A stretch of DNA of 64,000 bases from Panonychus citri (taxonomy: Eukaryota > Arthropoda > Arachnida > Trombidiformes > Tetranychidae), in contig NW_026515444.1 in assembly GCF_014898815.1 (NCBI RefSeq), positions 1-64,000 of the forward strand. Direction: 5' to 3'. Below, one piece after another: positions 62,358 through 64,000 of the stretch (the stretch's first letter is position 1; every line of letters begins with the position of its first letter). The notes below the pieces were generated by a model that made no database searches, had not been told where the DNA came from, and was given only the letters and a program-made list of their open reading frames with translations. A program made the translations under genes and the position numbers.

Positions 62358-62918
62358 ATCGCCGATCAAGTTAAATACTAAAAATTATTCTCAATCTTTA
62401 TCAATAGAAATCACTAAATCAAACAATAAATTATTCATTACTAAATTACTCATTTGTTAATTAGCCAAAAAGCTCAAAAAATTGTACTTTTTGTATTATG
62501 TTATGATAATAATTGTTAACCAATTCCCTTGATTAACTTTTTCTTTTGTATTATTATTATACCAAAATCTCAGTGAAACTAATTAAATTTACTAGTCTAC
62601 CAATAACCATTTTGATCATTTATTTAAATGGATCAACAATTTGGTGTTAATCAAAGTGACTCCAAAATTGATTAGATTTTTTCCTTAACCAACTTCAGAG
62701 ATTGATACAAAAGCTGTTGTATCAACAATTAGAAAATAGATTTACATTTATTTTTGTGATTCGAGCTTTTGATCTTATTAATAGATCAACAATCAAGTCC
62801 AATTTTCGATCTAACAAATACTTAGGCTGTATTCATTTCGATAAAATCTTAGTGATTAATTGTAGAGAAAGTTCATAATCAGTAGATATTTGGACAGAAT
62901 AGTAAATGGAAAATGGAA
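62358..62918. other. Intergenic region between convergent CEP164 and MED29
   Basis: CEP164 polyadenylation signal AATAAA at 62425-62430. No gene was seen. Confidence 0.5.
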
Positions 62919-63606
62919 TCATTGAGATTGTTGTAGTTCGATTCTTTTTGCTCCATCGAGAATTATTTTCTGTAAACTCTCAACGTACGATATTTGGCCT
63001 TTGATCAGATTGATGTATTGTCCATAAGTCATGTTATCATGTTCCCCTGTTTCAATATTCTGAGGTGCACCTTTGTATTTATCGGGTGGTGGTAAATATT
63101 TTTGACTCTGTCGCTGTTGGATAGCACATTCTTGTATTGTTTTCTAGAGAGATGAACACAGATTAAGAATTGGAATCAATGAACAGAATCAAATAATCAA
63201 AGAATCAAAGAATCAAATGATCACTTACAAAATGTAACTCGATCTGATTAAGTAAAGAATGAAAATCTTCAAATGCCTTATCGAATGGTGGTAATGCTTT
63301 GTCTTCAGGAGCTTTTCTAAAAATAAACAATTGATGGAATTAGAATGAGATGAATTGGTATGGAAACGAAAACAGGATAACTTACAGTCCACTGTCGACA
63401 GCAGCATTGTGGTTAATATATGCAGCAGAAATTTTCACAAGATTCTGTAGAAAATCAAATAAAATTAATCGATTGAAAAGAAACGAAAAGAAAACACTTA
63501 CTTGAACTGCTTCTTTCAAAGACCAAACCAAAGTTCTCACACGAGCGATATTATCATAACGAGGTTCTCCACCTTGATTAGCAGAACTGGAAGCTTGATC
63601 GGCCAT
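62919..63606 (-). CDS. MED29: Mediator complex subunit 29 (intersex homologue)
   Basis: Four exons: 63606-63502, 63444-63386, 63316-63229 and 63143-62919, with introns of 57-85 nt and matching phases; 158 residues and no frame break. The protein starts MADQASSS and carries the MED29 core: RVRTLVWSLKEAVQNLVKIS, then FDKAFEDFHSLLNQIELHF, then the C-terminal YGQYINLIKGQISYVESLQK, comparable to the conserved YLAVIKAQISCAKDIHTALL of vertebrate MED29. It is a tail-module subunit linking activators to RNA polymerase II; in Drosophila (intersex) it acts with doublesex. The start follows no upstream in-frame ATG. A TAGATGGCGATG motif (minus strand) stands about 120 bp upstream. Confidence 0.9.
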
Positions 63607-64000
63607 TGAAGTGTCGAATTGATTGTTTACAATCAATAAATTAACAATTAATTGAAGAGAAAGTGAAACTATCAAAATGGAGAGTAAACAAAAAGAATCA
63701 AGTTAAACAGCTGAGCTTTAACATCGCCATCTACTTGTCACTTTGTTTTCCCTCTTTTTTTGTTCTTGGTCTTTGTTGCCTTTTCAACCGTCTACAATTT
63801 AGTAATTAATTTGATAATTAATAGTTGGCAATTAATGTCCAATACAATTAGATTGAATTAAGAGGTAATTTTTGTTTAATAATTGCTAAAAAATGATGAG
63901 TATAATTTATACATGATTTTTTTGTCTTTTTGTGATTTTAAAGTTTTTTTTCAATGGCTCAAAATAAGCTTTGTTTTGATTGTAATTAAATATAAAATGA
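63607..64000. promoter_or_regulatory. 5' flank of MED29
   Basis: Contains AGATGGCGATG on the minus strand near 63722-63733, a YY1/Pho-like core. Nothing else was recognised before the window ends. Confidence 0.35.

Noticed and set aside
1..64000. CRISPR arrays, bacterial operons and tRNA/rRNA genes
   Set aside because: Looked for and not seen. The repeats are gene duplications, LTRs, inverted repeats and microsatellites in an intron-bearing animal genome.

Overview
The window is AT-rich animal nuclear DNA. Genes have short introns of about 60-100 nt (a few longer), polyadenylation signals and a metazoan gene set: an amyloid-precursor-like exon, Scribble, MED29/intersex, CEP164, threonyl-tRNA synthetase, ZNF706 and HAAO. 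The signs favour an arthropod, perhaps a chelicerate such as a mite; that placement is inference and I cannot name the species.

Layout. 1-16.3 kb is almost gene-free and is probably intron or 3' flank of the APP-like gene, whose first coding exon (minus strand) lies at 16.31-16.99 kb; a frameshifted coding-like stretch sits at 11.2-12.1 kb. About 500 bp separate APP from the head-to-head threonyl-tRNA synthetase gene (17.5-19.9 kb, plus). Next come a secreted SMP-30/gluconolactonase-like gene (20.5-21.5 kb, plus) and a ZNF706 homologue (22.6-23.6 kb, minus).

23.9-45.0 kb is a tandem array of three-exon serpin genes, all on the minus strand: six full-length copies (called A to F from right to left here) plus at least five relics. 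They are nearly alike except in the reactive-centre loop. Pieces of the coiled-coil and 3' end of a CEP164-like gene, whose full copy lies 30 kb away at 57.2-62.4 kb (plus), are interleaved between the serpins. The array therefore seems to have grown by duplicating a unit of 'CEP164 fragment + serpin'. A very young LTR element carrying only gag interrupts serpin D. It contains a striking family of interrupted palindromes which, in the gag-sense RNA, would be hairpins with an invariant CUAAG loop and covarying stems. Two small inverted-repeat elements with related termini also lie in the array.

46.6-63.6 kb holds HAAO (plus), Scribble (minus, LRRs and two PDZ domains), a small secreted protein and a 62-residue membrane protein (both minus), CEP164 (plus) and MED29 (minus, intact).

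A caution runs through the window. Many conserved genes carry one or more 1-2 nt deletions, often in homopolymers, at places where the family is invariant (ThrRS, ZNF706, HAAO, Scribble, CEP164, serpin A). A CEP164 copy even preserves the base missing from the full gene. Uncorrected assembly error is the simplest explanation, so broken frames here should not be read as pseudogenes without raw reads. APP differs in also carrying an in-frame stop.
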